DNA of 64,000 nucleotides from Candidatus Nitrosopumilus sp. (GCA_029255365.1 JAPFQF010000050.1:1-64000), one strand, 5' to 3'; shown: positions 29,100 through 39,700, numbered from the stretch's first letter. A program made the numbers and translations. The notes: a model not told the origin generated them from the letters alone.

Positions 29100-30380
29100 A
29101 TGCCCAAGATTGAGATCGAGAAACAAGATTCCGTCAAAATATACAAAATCAGAAAGACCCTGGAAGAGTTATCCCAAAAATCCGGCAGAGGTACCGAATT
29201 AATTACTGTATACATCCCGAAAGGAAAGCAACTGCACGAAATCATCAGCTCGCTCCAGCAAGAGCAGGGAACTGCAGACAACATAAAATCAGATTTGACA
29301 AGATCACACGTTGTCGATTCCCTGGGCAAGGTCGTTCAAAGATTAAAGATGTACAAAAAGACCCCAGAGAAAGGACTGGTGGTGTTTTGCGGAGCGCTGC
29401 CACCGGAGGAAGGAGGTCAGTTAGGAAGTGAGATTGTAACAATTTGGGAGATAAACCCCCCAAAGGATTTGAATCAGTACCTTTACAGATGCGATGATCA
29501 TTTTCATGTGGACATTCTAAAGGAGATGCTAAAGGATGACAACCTAATCGGATTTCTTGCAATTGATGCAAAAGATGCAGGATGGGGACTGTTGTACGGG
29601 GATAAAATCGAAGTTTTAGGGCAGACAGGTTCAGGAGTCGCAGGAAAACACAGGCAGGGCGGTCAGTCTGCAAAAAGATTTCAGAAACTAAGAGAGATGG
29701 AATTAAGTTATTTTTACAACAGAGTTGCACAGGTTACTAGGGAGTACTTTATCGACATTTACCCAGTGAAAGGATTGATCATTTCCGGACCAGGCCCTAC
29801 AAAAGAAGATTTCATCAACGGCGGGTATCTTGAATACAGGTTGCAAAACAACATCATAAACACGATTGATTCGTCATATGCAGGAGCCGAAGGCATCAGG
29901 GAGGCTTTTGCAAAATCTGCCGACATCCTAGGTAATTTCAGACTGGTCGAAGAGAAAAAAATGGTTGAGGACCTGTTCAGGGAGATCAACACAAACACCG
30001 GAAAAGGGTCTTACGGATTGAAAGAGGTGATTGAGTTTCTAAAAAACAACGTGGTCAAAATAGTGCTAATCACAGACAATACAAATCTGCACAGAGTGGT
30101 TGGAAAATGCAAACGCTGCAAGCATCTTCAGGAAGATATTGTCGAAAGGCCGCTTGTCATTCCAAAAAAAACAGAGTTCACCTCAAGCCCGTGTCCTGGT
30201 TGCAGTTCAATGGAAGTTGAAGCTAACGAGCAGGACATTGTGGACTATCTGGAAATTTTATCATCAAAGGTAGGCGCACAGTTGGAAGTTGTTTCTGGAA
30301 GTGCAGAGCACGGAAACATGCTCTCAAGTCTGGGAAAAGTTGGAGCAATTCTGAGATACAACCCAGGTCACGGCAAATAG
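29100..30380 (+). CDS. prf1: Peptide chain release factor aRF1
   Basis: 426 aa; 'GSGVAGKHRQGGQSAKRFQKLREMEL' GGQ motif. Confidence 0.95.
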   Translation: MPKIEIEKQDSVKIYKIRKTLEELSQKSGRGTELITVYIPKGKQLHEIISSLQQEQGTADNIKSDLTRSHVVDSLGKVVQRLKMYKKTPEKGLVVFCGALPPEEGGQLGSEIVTIWEINPPKDLNQYLYRCDDHFHVDILKEMLKDDNLIGFLAIDAKDAGWGLLYGDKIEVLGQTGSGVAGKHRQGGQSAKRFQKLREMELSYFYNRVAQVTREYFIDIYPVKGLIISGPGPTKEDFINGGYLEYRLQNNIINTIDSSYAGAEGIREAFAKSADILGNFRLVEEKKMVEDLFREINTNTGKGSYGLKEVIEFLKNNVVKIVLITDNTNLHRVVGKCKRCKHLQEDIVERPLVIPKKTEFTSSPCPGCSSMEVEANEQDIVDYLEILSSKVGAQLEVVSGSAEHGNMLSSLGKVGAILRYNPGHGK

Positions 30381-30775
30381 GACCGTATTTTTTTAGCCAA
30401 CTCCAAAAGTTCGCCGTCACTTGAAATCTGACGTTTTGTCCAAACAGTGCCTTTGCTGTCATACCTTGGAATAATGTGAATGTGAACATGGGGGATTATT
30501 TGTTTTGCAGCTCGGCCGTTGTTTTGCCCAAGACTGAACGCATCCGCTCCCGTGGCATCCAGAATCGCCTTGGCAATTTTGGGAACTATGGCAAAGACAT
30601 TTCCGACATCCTTTGAATCCATGTCCGTGATTCTTTCATGGTGCTTTCTCGGAATGACCAAACTGTGACCCACGTCAATAGGATATTTGTCTAAGAATGC
30701 AACGTGTGACTCGTCCTCATACAAGAAATGCCCTTCTCTTTTTCCATCCAAAATATCACAGAAAATACACCCCAC
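30368..30775 (-). CDS. HIT-family protein
   Basis: 135 aa; 'CIFCDILDGKREG...GHSLVIPRKHHERI...IPHVHIHIIPR'. Confidence 0.93.
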   Translation of the reverse strand: MGCIFCDILDGKREGHFLYEDESHVAFLDKYPIDVGHSLVIPRKHHERITDMDSKDVGNVFAIVPKIAKAILDATGADAFSLGQNNGRAAKQIIPHVHIHIIPRYDSKGTVWTKRQISSDGELLELAKKIRSYLP

Positions 30776-30882
30776 AAAGTACTGTGATTTGTGATTTTAT
30801 TTATTGATTTATTTAATTCAAGACAAAGCACTGCGCAAAGCAGGCGTGTGTCACTCATCTGTAAAAAGTAAATCGCAAACTT

Positions 30883-30975
30883 TTAGAGTTCTTTTTTTCC
30901 ACAATGCATGCATCTTTTTGTGGATAGTATCTCAAACCACACATAATCGTGAATAAATCCCTCTTTGCAACTCAC
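30883..30975 (-). pseudogene. Remnant or microprotein with zinc-ribbon-like C-terminus
   Basis: MSCKEGFIHDYVWFEILSTKRCMHCGKKEL*; upstream same-frame residues also Cys-containing, no strong start. Confidence 0.3.
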
Positions 30976-31141
30976 ATGAACATTAGCATTGACACCGTTA
31001 CAAAGAGTCTAGTCAACAACAGTATCGATCAACATTAACACCGGTCAAGAAATCATCTCAGAATCAAAACTTTCGTCAAAACACAGCATCTTCAATTTGG
31101 CAGGATTTAGTGACAATGGTTAATTAGGGCAAATTTCAGAG

Positions 31142-31750
31142 TTGAATTATCTCATGGGCCGAAAAGAAAGACGAGATCGTGAATTAAAGCGCGACAACTA
31201 TGCAACAAAACATTCTGCAGAAAAGAAAAAACACACACTCATCGCAATAGGGGTGATATCATTGATTGCAGTAATCGTCGGATATTCGGGCTATCTGTTC
31301 CTTAACATGACCGAGACTGCACCAGGAGGTCCAGAAAATGCCGGGGCCCTAGGAAGCGAGCACTCGCACACAGCGATTCTGGTAAAGATTTTTGGAGACA
31401 CGTTTGATTTTGACGGTCCGGCGTTTCAAATCAAATCAAGTTGGATTCATTTTGAAGGAAGGGACGGGACTACAATTCACAAGCATGCGACAGGAGTCAA
31501 TTTAGGATATCTCTTTGATACGCTGTCAATAGGTCTTGATGATCAATGCTACAGATTCCCAGACGGGAAGCAGTTCTGCTCCAATGAAGACTACAAATTA
31601 AAATTCTTCGTCAACGGGGAACAGGTCCCAGACATCAGGGATTATGAAACCATGGAGGGCGACAGGGTGCTAATTGTGTATGGCGGCGAAACCGCTGAAG
31701 AGATAGACGCATATCTGATGCAACTGGACAGCCAGGAATTAATCAAATAG
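31142..31750 (+). CDS. Membrane-anchored hypothetical protein
   Basis: 202 aa with charged N-terminus, one TM and extracellular His-rich domain. Confidence 0.75.
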   Translation: MNYLMGRKERRDRELKRDNYATKHSAEKKKHTLIAIGVISLIAVIVGYSGYLFLNMTETAPGGPENAGALGSEHSHTAILVKIFGDTFDFDGPAFQIKSSWIHFEGRDGTTIHKHATGVNLGYLFDTLSIGLDDQCYRFPDGKQFCSNEDYKLKFFVNGEQVPDIRDYETMEGDRVLIVYGGETAEEIDAYLMQLDSQELIK

Positions 31751-31761
31751 AATTTTCAGGA

Positions 31762-31968
31762 TCAGTCTTTGGTGGTAAAAGATGAAGCACTTTTGTCAAA
31801 CATCATATAGTATCCGCACATCGAGCATCGCAGGACTGTAAGCTCGGTCGTAAGGAACTCTTTGTCTTCAAAGCGTCCGCTTAGTTTGACATTGTCGCTT
31901 GCAATCTCCGCCTTGTTGCTCTTGCAGACAGGGCATTCCAGCGCTTTTTGTTCCATGGAAATGTTCAA
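31762..31968 (-). CDS. Zinc-ribbon protein
   Basis: 68 aa; 'CPVCKSNKAE...LRCSMCGYYMMF'. Confidence 0.7.
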   Translation of the reverse strand: MNISMEQKALECPVCKSNKAEIASDNVKLSGRFEDKEFLTTELTVLRCSMCGYYMMFDKSASSFTTKD

Positions 31969-32077
31969 AATATTTACAATTTAAACCATGGTCAAAAAGT
32001 TTCTGGTTGACTTCAGCATCCAACACTTTCATTTGACAGCAATTAGAAAAAATACAGTAGCCATTTCTCTAACTTGT

Positions 32078-32251
32078 CTAAATCTGGACCGGGATTTTCT
32101 TTTTCACATATTTTGCCAAAGTTTCTAGAGAATACTCTATCCCGTGCTCGTTGTTCATATGATCCCAATAGTCAAAGATCACTTTCTCAACATTCCCAGA
32201 TGTTGCAAATTCGCAATCAAAACCACATTCATCACATCTGACAGATATCAT
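32078..32251 (-). CDS. DUF1059-like small protein
   Basis: 57 aa MISVRCDECGFDCEFATSGNVEKVIFDYWDHMNNEHGIEYSLETLAKYVKKKIPVQI; not in ORF track. Confidence 0.6.
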   Translation of the reverse strand: MISVRCDECGFDCEFATSGNVEKVIFDYWDHMNNEHGIEYSLETLAKYVKKKIPVQI

Positions 32252-32428
32252 AGAGAATAGACAGCATGGAGAAATATAAGATGCATCGTGCAGAGTCCGA
32301 ATATTTGTTTAATTTTACGCTCAATACTGTATGAAGTTAAGCATGTTAGAGTTTAGAAGATAAATGAAAGTTTTCAATTACAAAACATCGACAAAGTCTA
32401 AATTATAGCAATCTAAATTTTAGGCATT

Positions 32429-34102
32429 ATGGAAATATCCAGCAAAAACGTCGTAGACGGAACAGCGCGTTCCCCCCACAGGGCAATGTACAAGGCTATG
32501 GGGCTGGATGATAACGATCTAAGTAAACCGTTCATCGGAGTTTGCCATACAGGAAATGAGGCAACCCCTTGCAACATATTATTGCCAAAGTTAGCTGAAG
32601 ATGCAAAAAGAGGCGTGTCAGATAACGGTGCAACGCCGAGAATTTTCTCAACCATTGCAGTAAGTGATGGCATTGCAATGGGCCATGAAGGAATGAAGTC
32701 ATCCCTGGTTTCCCGCGAGGTGATAGCTGACTCTATTGAATTAATGGTAAGAGCCCACCAGTACGACGGCATTGTGGGAATTGCAGGCTGTGACAAAAGT
32801 TTGCCCGGAACAATGATGGCAATGGCCAGACTGAATTTGCCGTCAGTCTTCGTATACGGCGGAACAATCATGCCGGGAATTCTGGACGGCAAGGAACTGA
32901 CAGTTGTCGACGTTTACGAGGCAGTCGGCGCATATGACTCGGGAAAGATTTCTCTGGAGATGCTAAAGAACATTGAAAATACTGCATGCCCAAGCTCAGG
33001 ATCATGCGGAGGAATGTTTACTGCAAACACGATGGCATCAATCTCAGAAGCTATCGGAATTGCACTGCCCGGAAGCGCCAGCCCCCCAGCAGAAGACGAA
33101 CGCAGGGGCAAGATGGTTTACGATACAGGTGCCGCATGTGCCAAATTACTAGAATTAAGCATCAAGCCCAGAGACATCATGACGTATGAGGCATTTGAGA
33201 ATTCAATCGTAATGCTTAATGCGATAGGCGGCTCTACAAACGGGATTTTGCATTTGCTGTCAATGGCAAATGAGGCCAGAGTCAAATTGACATATGATGA
33301 CTTTGAAAGAATCAGAAAAAAGACGCCGCACATTGCAGACATGAAGCCAGGGGGAAGTTATGTGATGAACAGTCTTGACAAAATCGGAGGAATTCCATTC
33401 GTTCTTAAAAAACTGGCCGCTAAAGGATTGATAAACGGCAACTGCATCACCGTCACCGGAAAGACAATTCAGCAAAATCTTGACGCAATGAACATTCCAG
33501 AGCCAGAGCAGTCAATCATCCGCCCTGTCGATAACCCGATCCATGCCGTAGGAACCGCAGTGGTACTCAGAGGAAGCCTTGCTCCAGAGGGGGCAGTGAT
33601 TAAAACCGCGGGAGTTGAAATGACAAAGTTCACAGGCAAAGCCAAGGTATACGACAGAGAGGAATACGCCTTTGATGCAGTCGCCAAAGGCGATGTCGAA
33701 GAAGGCGACGTTCTAGTAATCAGATATGAGGGACCCAAAGGAGGGCCAGGAATGCGAGAAATGCTTGCAACGACTGCGGCACTGGTAGGACAGGGTTTGG
33801 GCAAAAAAGTGGCAATGGTAACGGATGGAAGATTTTCAGGAGGGACCAGGGGATTCATGGTCGGACATGTCGCACCGGAAGCATATGTCGGCGGTCCGAT
33901 TGCACTGGTCAGAGACGGAGATGAAATCACAATAGATACGGAAACCACGGTTATTGATCTTCACGTTTCAGAAGAAGAGATGACAAAGAGAAAAGAGTCT
34001 TGGAGAAAGCCGGAGCCAAACTACACGTCAGGGGCATTGGCAAAATATGCAACACTCGTAGGCTCTGCAGCACAAGGCGCAATAACCACTGCAAACCCAT
34101 AG
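32429..34102 (+). CDS. ilvD: Dihydroxy-acid dehydratase
   Basis: 557 aa; '[25 protein letters not shown]', '[13 protein letters not shown]', '[16 protein letters not shown]'. Confidence 0.97.
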   Translation: MEISSKNVVDGTARSPHRAMYKAMGLDDNDLSKPFIGVCHTGNEATPCNILLPKLAEDAKRGVSDNGATPRIFSTIAVSDGIAMGHEGMKSSLVSREVIADSIELMVRAHQYDGIVGIAGCDKSLPGTMMAMARLNLPSVFVYGGTIMPGILDGKELTVVDVYEAVGAYDSGKISLEMLKNIENTACPSSGSCGGMFTANTMASISEAIGIALPGSASPPAEDERRGKMVYDTGAACAKLLELSIKPRDIMTYEAFENSIVMLNAIGGSTNGILHLLSMANEARVKLTYDDFERIRKKTPHIADMKPGGSYVMNSLDKIGGIPFVLKKLAAKGLINGNCITVTGKTIQQNLDAMNIPEPEQSIIRPVDNPIHAVGTAVVLRGSLAPEGAVIKTAGVEMTKFTGKAKVYDREEYAFDAVAKGDVEEGDVLVIRYEGPKGGPGMREMLATTAALVGQGLGKKVAMVTDGRFSGGTRGFMVGHVAPEAYVGGPIALVRDGDEITIDTETTVIDLHVSEEEMTKRKESWRKPEPNYTSGALAKYATLVGSAAQGAITTANP

Positions 34103-34272
34103 AAAGTGCAATTCGTCCACAAGATTTATAGATCTCAGTCCCAGATAATTTTCAGAGATAACAGGAAAAGGAAATCAATCATGCTTATCGAATTACTGTT
34201 GTCTACTAAAGACTGATTGAATCAAGATTGTTGCCAGGCATTTTCTTGGATAAATTTTAGATCTGAACTCTT

Positions 34273-34692
34273 TTGAGAATCAATATTCCTATATTGACAA
34301 CGTTCCAACATCGTTCATTGACTGCTAGCAATCACAAAATCATCGGAATCAATCTGTTCGAAATAATTGAAGCGCTATACCGCAGCAAAGAAAATTCCAT
34401 GTATCTAAACGAACTTTGTCAAGTGACACGTAGAGAATACAACGATGTCAAAGTTGATGTCATGTATTTGTCCAGTTTGGGGTATGCACAATCTGATTTT
34501 ATCGAGGGTACGGTCAACCAAAGGGTGGCGCTTCTGACTCCAAAAGCTGCAAGGATCATGGATGGAGCAACGCCTCCAAAAAACTATGATGTGTTTGTCC
34601 AAATGTCTGCAAATCCCAAGAAAGACCCCGGAGAACATGGCACTTCAGACAAGAAAAGCAGATTCAAAAGAGCGTTAGGATTGGGCAGATGA
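34273..34692 (+). CDS. Winged-helix-like protein, hypothetical
   Basis: 139 aa; 'IIEALYRSKENSMYLNELCQVTRREYNDVKVDVMYLSSLGY'. Confidence 0.55.
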   Translation: MRINIPILTTFQHRSLTASNHKIIGINLFEIIEALYRSKENSMYLNELCQVTRREYNDVKVDVMYLSSLGYAQSDFIEGTVNQRVALLTPKAARIMDGATPPKNYDVFVQMSANPKKDPGEHGTSDKKSRFKRALGLGR

Positions 34693-34750
34693 TCAGATTC
34701 CAAACTATACGCTTAAGTTCACAGTATTCCTTCTAATCGGTTACAAGATC

Positions 34751-35068
34751 ATGTCAGCGTCGGTAAAATCCAAATTAAAATTTCTCCTGATCATTCCCAT
34801 ACTTGCAGGGGTCATTTATTTCGGAACCAGCGTTTCTGATTTTGACATATTGGAAAGCATGGACACCCAAAAATGGGTACTGGACCAATTTGCAATAAAC
34901 TACGTGGCAATGATGATTGCGTGCGGTAAAGACGGCCTTGATCCTGAAGAACTGCAATCATGTCTTGATGCATTTGATGAGGTGAGGGAATTTTGTGCCG
35001 TTGAGAGTGCAGAACAGTGTGGTGATGAAGCAATGGAGCGATTGGAACAGAAATTGTCTGACCTCTGA
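34751..35068 (+). CDS. Membrane-anchored hypothetical protein
   Basis: 105 aa; N-terminal TM, Cys-containing acidic domain. Confidence 0.55.
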   Translation: MSASVKSKLKFLLIIPILAGVIYFGTSVSDFDILESMDTQKWVLDQFAINYVAMMIACGKDGLDPEELQSCLDAFDEVREFCAVESAEQCGDEAMERLEQKLSDL

Positions 35069-35277
35069 TTGTTGCCGCCCACCTTGGATTCCAAACTCTT
35101 TCAGGCACAGCGCACTAACAGGGATTCACACCGTTGTCGACAGACTGGCAAAAAGCAAACATTGCAAGCACAGTTTGACTTAAAACAAATTTTGAATTGC
35201 CAGCACAGCAAAGTACGAACAATTCACATTGAAATCCAATACGACAAGTTTATAGATCGCAGATTCCAACTAATTTG

Positions 35278-35330
35278 GAAGGTTAGAGATACCAGTATCT
35301 AGATTGCTGTACGTCTTGACTTTCACCTTT
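35278..35330 (+). repeat. 53-bp dispersed repeat, copy 2
   Basis: Near-identical (51/53) to 2842-2894. Confidence 0.85.
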
Positions 35331-35404
35331 TCATTACTCTAGTCAATTCCAAACTGTTCGTTCATAGTTCTTGTAAATAGATGCGAATCATTGCGGCCTT
35401 GTGC

Positions 35405-35713
35405 TTATTTTGTTTTGGCATCTACAAGCTTGAATTTCAACAGTACTTTGTACATGATGAATACAATGACTGCAATTATGACAAAATCAATTATGTTTGC
35501 CATAAAGTCGCCATACTTGAATTCCGAGACAGCTCCAGTTACGCTGTTGACAACGTCAAATTGAAGTGTTTTAAGATCCCCTGACGGCAAGGCTAATCCC
35601 ACAATCGGAGTGATAATGTCATTTACTAGCGCAGTGACTAATTTTGATGCCGCCACACCTATGACAAATGCAATTGCCAATCCGATAATTCCAAAGGTCT
35701 TGAGAAAACCCAT
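35405..35713 (-). CDS. mscL: Large-conductance mechanosensitive channel
   Basis: 102 aa; 'LAIAFVIGVAASKLVTALVNDIITPIVGLALPSGD...DFVIIAVIVFIMYKVL'. Confidence 0.88.
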   Translation of the reverse strand: MGFLKTFGIIGLAIAFVIGVAASKLVTALVNDIITPIVGLALPSGDLKTLQFDVVNSVTGAVSEFKYGDFMANIIDFVIIAVIVFIMYKVLLKFKLVDAKTK

Positions 35714-35779
35714 GAATTCCTGGACAAAGCCTTGTTTTGCAGGTGTTGTAGGAGTTGCAGGTGGAACAGGAGGTGAAAA

Positions 35780-35958
35780 GATTTGTTTTCAAACCATTCG
35801 TTCCCGCACTGGCAATTGAAGGCCTTTGCATCCCCCAACACGTCTTCAGTCCACATGGCATGATGAGAACATATGCCACCATCCCCTTGCACGAACTGTG
35901 CATCAGAGAGGCGATTACGGAATTTTGTTGGTAAATTTGCAATGACTGCAAAGGTCAT
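35780..35958 (-). pseudogene. Remnant of the 'FNCQC' zinc-ribbon family
   Basis: 'AMWTEDVLGDAKAFNCQCGNEW' matches the tail of the 27666-28088 protein. Confidence 0.45.
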
Positions 35959-36101
35959 GCTCTTTTGTAGAATATGGTAAACCGCAATTTAGACAAACTA
36001 TGACATCAGACACGCATATCGTGGCAAATTACATCATAAAAACCCCCTACAATCAAAGGACAGACGGATGATTGGAGGATTAGACTTAAGTTCAAAATGA
36101 A

Positions 36102-36326
36102 TTGAGAGACTTTGTGGACATTTACTCAAGAAAATTTGCAGTGATCGTGATAATTGCACTGGCAAGCATTCTGGCATTGCAGGTAATGGCCAACGGCAAC
36201 AGTGCCAGTCAGCAGATCGATTCAGAAACTTGTGAATTGTATATCATGGATGCCAACATAAATGCCAAAAAATATCTCAGCGAATTTGATCAAAAGTGCC
36301 TTGATTTTAAAAATCTAAACAGGTAG
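36102..36326 (+). CDS. Small exported or membrane hypothetical protein
   Basis: 74 aa; TTG start, N-terminal TM. Confidence 0.45.
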   Translation: MRDFVDIYSRKFAVIVIIALASILALQVMANGNSASQQIDSETCELYIMDANINAKKYLSEFDQKCLDFKNLNR

Positions 36327-36361
36327 AAAATTAATTAATGAAACGGATCAGATAAAGAATC

Positions 36362-36559
36362 GTGGAAGGACCGCCTGAAATAAACTCGGTGTTTTGGAAC
36401 GAGGAGAAAAAATCGTGGGATTACAAAATGATCAAGGTAGACGAATATTTTGGATTTGCAGAATGCCAGCAATGCAGGAAACCGATGTCGCACAACGTGA
36501 AATCTGGGGGGGAATTCAAGCTGCTGTACGTCAAATGCGCATGCGCGGAAAGAAAATAG
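36362..36559 (+). CDS. Small zinc-ribbon protein
   Basis: 65 aa; 'CQQCRKPMSH...YVKCACAERK'. Confidence 0.6.
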   Translation: MEGPPEINSVFWNEEKKSWDYKMIKVDEYFGFAECQQCRKPMSHNVKSGGEFKLLYVKCACAERK

Positions 36560-36571
36560 CGGATTTAAAAA

Positions 36572-38285
36572 TTAAATCTCATCCATGCCTAAAACATCAT
36601 AGTATGCCTTTGGAATCATCTGCTGGCCCTTGAAAAACACGTTGTTTACGGCAGTGTCCAAGACGTATGTTTTTGCCCAGTCATCATCACTTCTGATTGA
36701 GCGGCCAAATCCCTGTAAAATTTTGGTCAGAGTCTGCGAGGTATACCAGGACGGGAATTTGTTCATCTTGGCCTTTGTTCTCTTTTCTGTGTAGTTTGGA
36801 TACGGGACTTTGGCGATAATTTGAAATCTGGACAGATCATCTTTCAGATCAACACCTTCCCAGAGGGAGGAGGAAAGCAGGACGCTTGTAGGGTCAGACG
36901 CGTGCTCAGAAATCACCTCGTCCTGAGTTTTGTCATCTTTGTTTTTGCTATGGCACAGTCTGATTCTCCGAGTGTTTTTTGGGGAAAGGTACCGGAGAAT
37001 TTTCTGGCATCTTGGAATTGACGAAGTGAGAATCAATCCGCGTTCGTTTGAATGCTCGTCCATTATCCTGTCAATCGTTTTGATAACTTCAAGTTCGTCC
37101 TCATCTGTAGAGCCGTAGCTTAGCCTCCTGATATTGAGAAGGTCTATGCTCCTGTGTTCTATAGGAAACGGTGATTTCGGGGTATCGACGAATGCAACAT
37201 CGTCTTTCTCCAACCCCATGTTTTCACAGAAGCTGTTTTTGTCGATGGTTGCAGACATGAACAGCTGGTATCCTGTTTCAAAAAATGAATTTGCAAACTT
37301 TGAGACATCGATTGGCTTTACAGAAATCGTTCTAAAGTTTCCGTTCAAATCCTTGACAGGATCATTTACAACAAAGTTGTCCTTGTCAGATATGATGTCT
37401 ATTTTTGCCTGTGCAGACCTGTCATGCCTTCGCTCCAATCCTGCAATTAGTTCATAGTCAGGATTGTTTTGAAACGCTGCGCTCTCTTTGATGTCTTTGA
37501 TTTTGTTAGCATATGAATACGCCATGTCGTCAGTCAGCTTTATCATGGAATCCAAGTCAGTAAAATCATATTTTTCTGAATTAAGATTGCATTCATCGAC
37601 TTGCCCTGCAAAGATATCAAATCCTACAAACTGGATTATCTGGTCTTCAATTTTATGGGCCTCGTCAAAGATAGTCACATTCCTATCAAGATAGTCTTCG
37701 AATAGTTTTTTGTTGAATTTCATGATGGTGAAAAACGCGTGGTAATTCCAAAGGGAGTGTTTGGAAACCAGGGCGTCATATTTTTGCATGTAATAGTGGC
37801 ATGACTTTGCATCGGCGGTATTTTCTTCGACTTGCTTTATCGTAGGCTTGAATTTGCAGACCTCAAAAACCTCTTTTCCATTTTTTGCGACTCTTTCTTG
37901 GCATACGCCTTTGTCACAGGTCAGACCCCACCTCATAGCCCTTCTGTCATTGTCGACTTTTTCGGATTCCATAAGTTTGAGACAAGGAAAATTCTGCTTG
38001 CCTTTTACAGGTTTTAGAAATGGAATGTCTTTGATGTATTGATCCTGAAGATGTTTTGATGCAGTTACTGTAAACGAGCTATCAAAATAATTTGCAATTG
38101 TTGCCCCAACGAGCGATTTTCCAACTCCGGTAGGGGCACATAGAATGATCTTCTTGAACCCGGATTTTATCTTCTCATCTATTTGAAAGATGATCTCTTT
38201 CTGTATTTCCCTAGGAGTAAAATGATCTGGAAATTTTTCTAATAATGACAGGATTACATCTTTTTTCGCTCAATATTAAAAGCAT
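36572..38285 (-). CDS. XPD/Rad3-DinG-type superfamily 2 helicase with probable 5' frameshift
   Basis: Walker A 'LCAPTGVGKSLVG' lies upstream of the 36572-37972 ORF, in the same frame; 'FDEAHKIED', 'SSLWEGVDLKDD', 'QGFGRSIRSDDD' follow. The only good start (ATG 38285) requires a 1-nt shift at the 38261-38266 T run. Confidence 0.8.
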
Positions 38286-38685
38286 AAGGGTTATTGGAGT
38301 ATCAGGGAGATTTCAATCTAGTTTAATACTTACGTTCCTTTTTTTACACTAGATTATTCAATTCCTCGATCAAAACAACAAAAAAAGAGTTTAGAATCGG
38401 ATTTCAATCCCTATTCTCTAATTATACCCATTCTTGTTCAGGATTCTCTAATTGATTCCATTTACTTTGAATTATTTTGATTATGCTTTTTTTATTTTTT
38501 AATCTAAGCACAAACCCATTATGTAAATTTTGTATTTAACAAGGACGTAGGAATTATCCATAAAAAGAGTTTAGAAGCAACAATACGCTTAAGTTCACAA
38601 AATCAAACTACTATGTATTGATAGACATTCTTATTCACATAGCCATGTTTATAGTCTCAAAAATTCTTACATCTGGAATTAGATT

Positions 38686-38752
38686 CTAGCATAATTCACA
38701 ATGGCATCTGAACGCCTTTATCCCGTCATCAGCATCCTCAACCCACATTGTA
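38686..38752 (-). pseudogene. 3' remnant of the 'FNCQCERC' zinc-ribbon family
   Basis: Encodes ...TMWVEDADDGIKAFRCHCELC*. Confidence 0.45.
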
Positions 38753-38772
38753 CTGGTATTAGAGTTTGGAAT

Positions 38773-38952
38773 CTAATTTTTCAAATCTTCTTTCATTTTG
38801 TTAAATTCTTCTTTAGTGATTTCACCAGATATCAATCTTCTTTCTAAATTACTCAGTTGCTCATCATTGGTTTTTCCATATGTTTTTTCAAGTAATTCAT
38901 TGCTAAGTCTGTCAAAATGCATGGCGATGTATAGTGAGTTATCACTAATCAT
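38773..38952 (-). CDS. SHOCT-like small protein
   Basis: 59 aa MISDNSLYIAMHFDRLSNELLEKTYGKTNDEQLSNLERRLISGEITKEEFNKMKEDLKN. Confidence 0.6.
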   Translation of the reverse strand: MISDNSLYIAMHFDRLSNELLEKTYGKTNDEQLSNLERRLISGEITKEEFNKMKEDLKN

Positions 38953-39170
38953 TATTCATGATATTAAAAACTAGTACAAAAGGATTATTATTATAAGACT
39001 TTATTCTATTAAGAGCATAGTCACGAATAGAGTTTAGAAGATCCTCCCAATTCCAACTATCAGAACTGTTGGAATTCCAGCATGCGGCACACTGTTTACA
39101 ATAATTAAACTAGAATGTTTTAAGATAATTTTTGTGAGCAAATTATCATAAAGATTTGAAACAGAAATAA

Positions 39171-39518
39171 CTATAGAGCAAATGTGCCTGTTTTTCCATC
39201 TCTAATCTTTACCAATTTACCAATATGGTAACTATACACTATGCCATCTCCTTTCTCCCCACTACTTGCAGTTTTCTGTATTGTATCCAGTATTCTTTCT
39301 TCATCCTCATCTGCACATAAAATTTCAATTTTTGCTTTAGGTAAGAAATCACTTGTTTTGTTTCTCCAACCTTGATGAGATTTGTGAATTCCTGTAATTT
39401 GAACTTGATATGCAGAATAAGTTGGAATTCCTATTTCGTTGAGAGCGTTTTGAATATCATAAAAAGCTGAACTTCTAACAATAGCTTCGATTTTAATCAT
39501 ATTGGATATCGATATCAA
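39171..39518 (-). CDS. Nitrogen regulatory protein PII family with short or atypical T-loop
   Basis: 'MIKIEAIVRSSAFYDIQNALNEIGI...TGIHKSHQGWRNKTSDFLPKAKIEILCADEDEERILDTIQKTASSGEKGDGIVYSYHIGKLVKIRDGKTG'. Confidence 0.8.
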   Translation of the reverse strand: MISISNMIKIEAIVRSSAFYDIQNALNEIGIPTYSAYQVQITGIHKSHQGWRNKTSDFLPKAKIEILCADEDEERILDTIQKTASSGEKGDGIVYSYHIGKLVKIRDGKTGTFAL

Positions 39519-39579
39519 GTATTGATAAGTTTTACCGCAGAATCGGGTTTGTTTTTAAATTCCTTTTTGACTCTGTCCA

Positions 39580-39700
39580 TCATACTTTATCATCACCCTT
39601 CGGTTTTAGGATTGTCCCGTATTTTCTGACATGCATTGCTGCTCGAATCATGTGGTATCTAGGACTCCCAGGGAAAATAGAATCGCCTGACAGGCCAGAT
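39580..39700 (-). pseudogene. Possible C-terminal gene fragment
   Basis: Frame reads LSGDSIFPGSPRYHMIRAAMHVRKYGTILKPKGDDKV* with no upstream start. Confidence 0.25.

Noticed and set aside
29245-29998. Minus-strand ORFs opposite prf1
   Set aside because: Antisense to a confidently identified aRF1 gene; composition is a coding-strand shadow.
32413-33948. Minus-strand ORFs opposite ilvD, including a 159 aa one
   Set aside because: Long antisense ORFs are expected from codon bias opposite a conserved gene.
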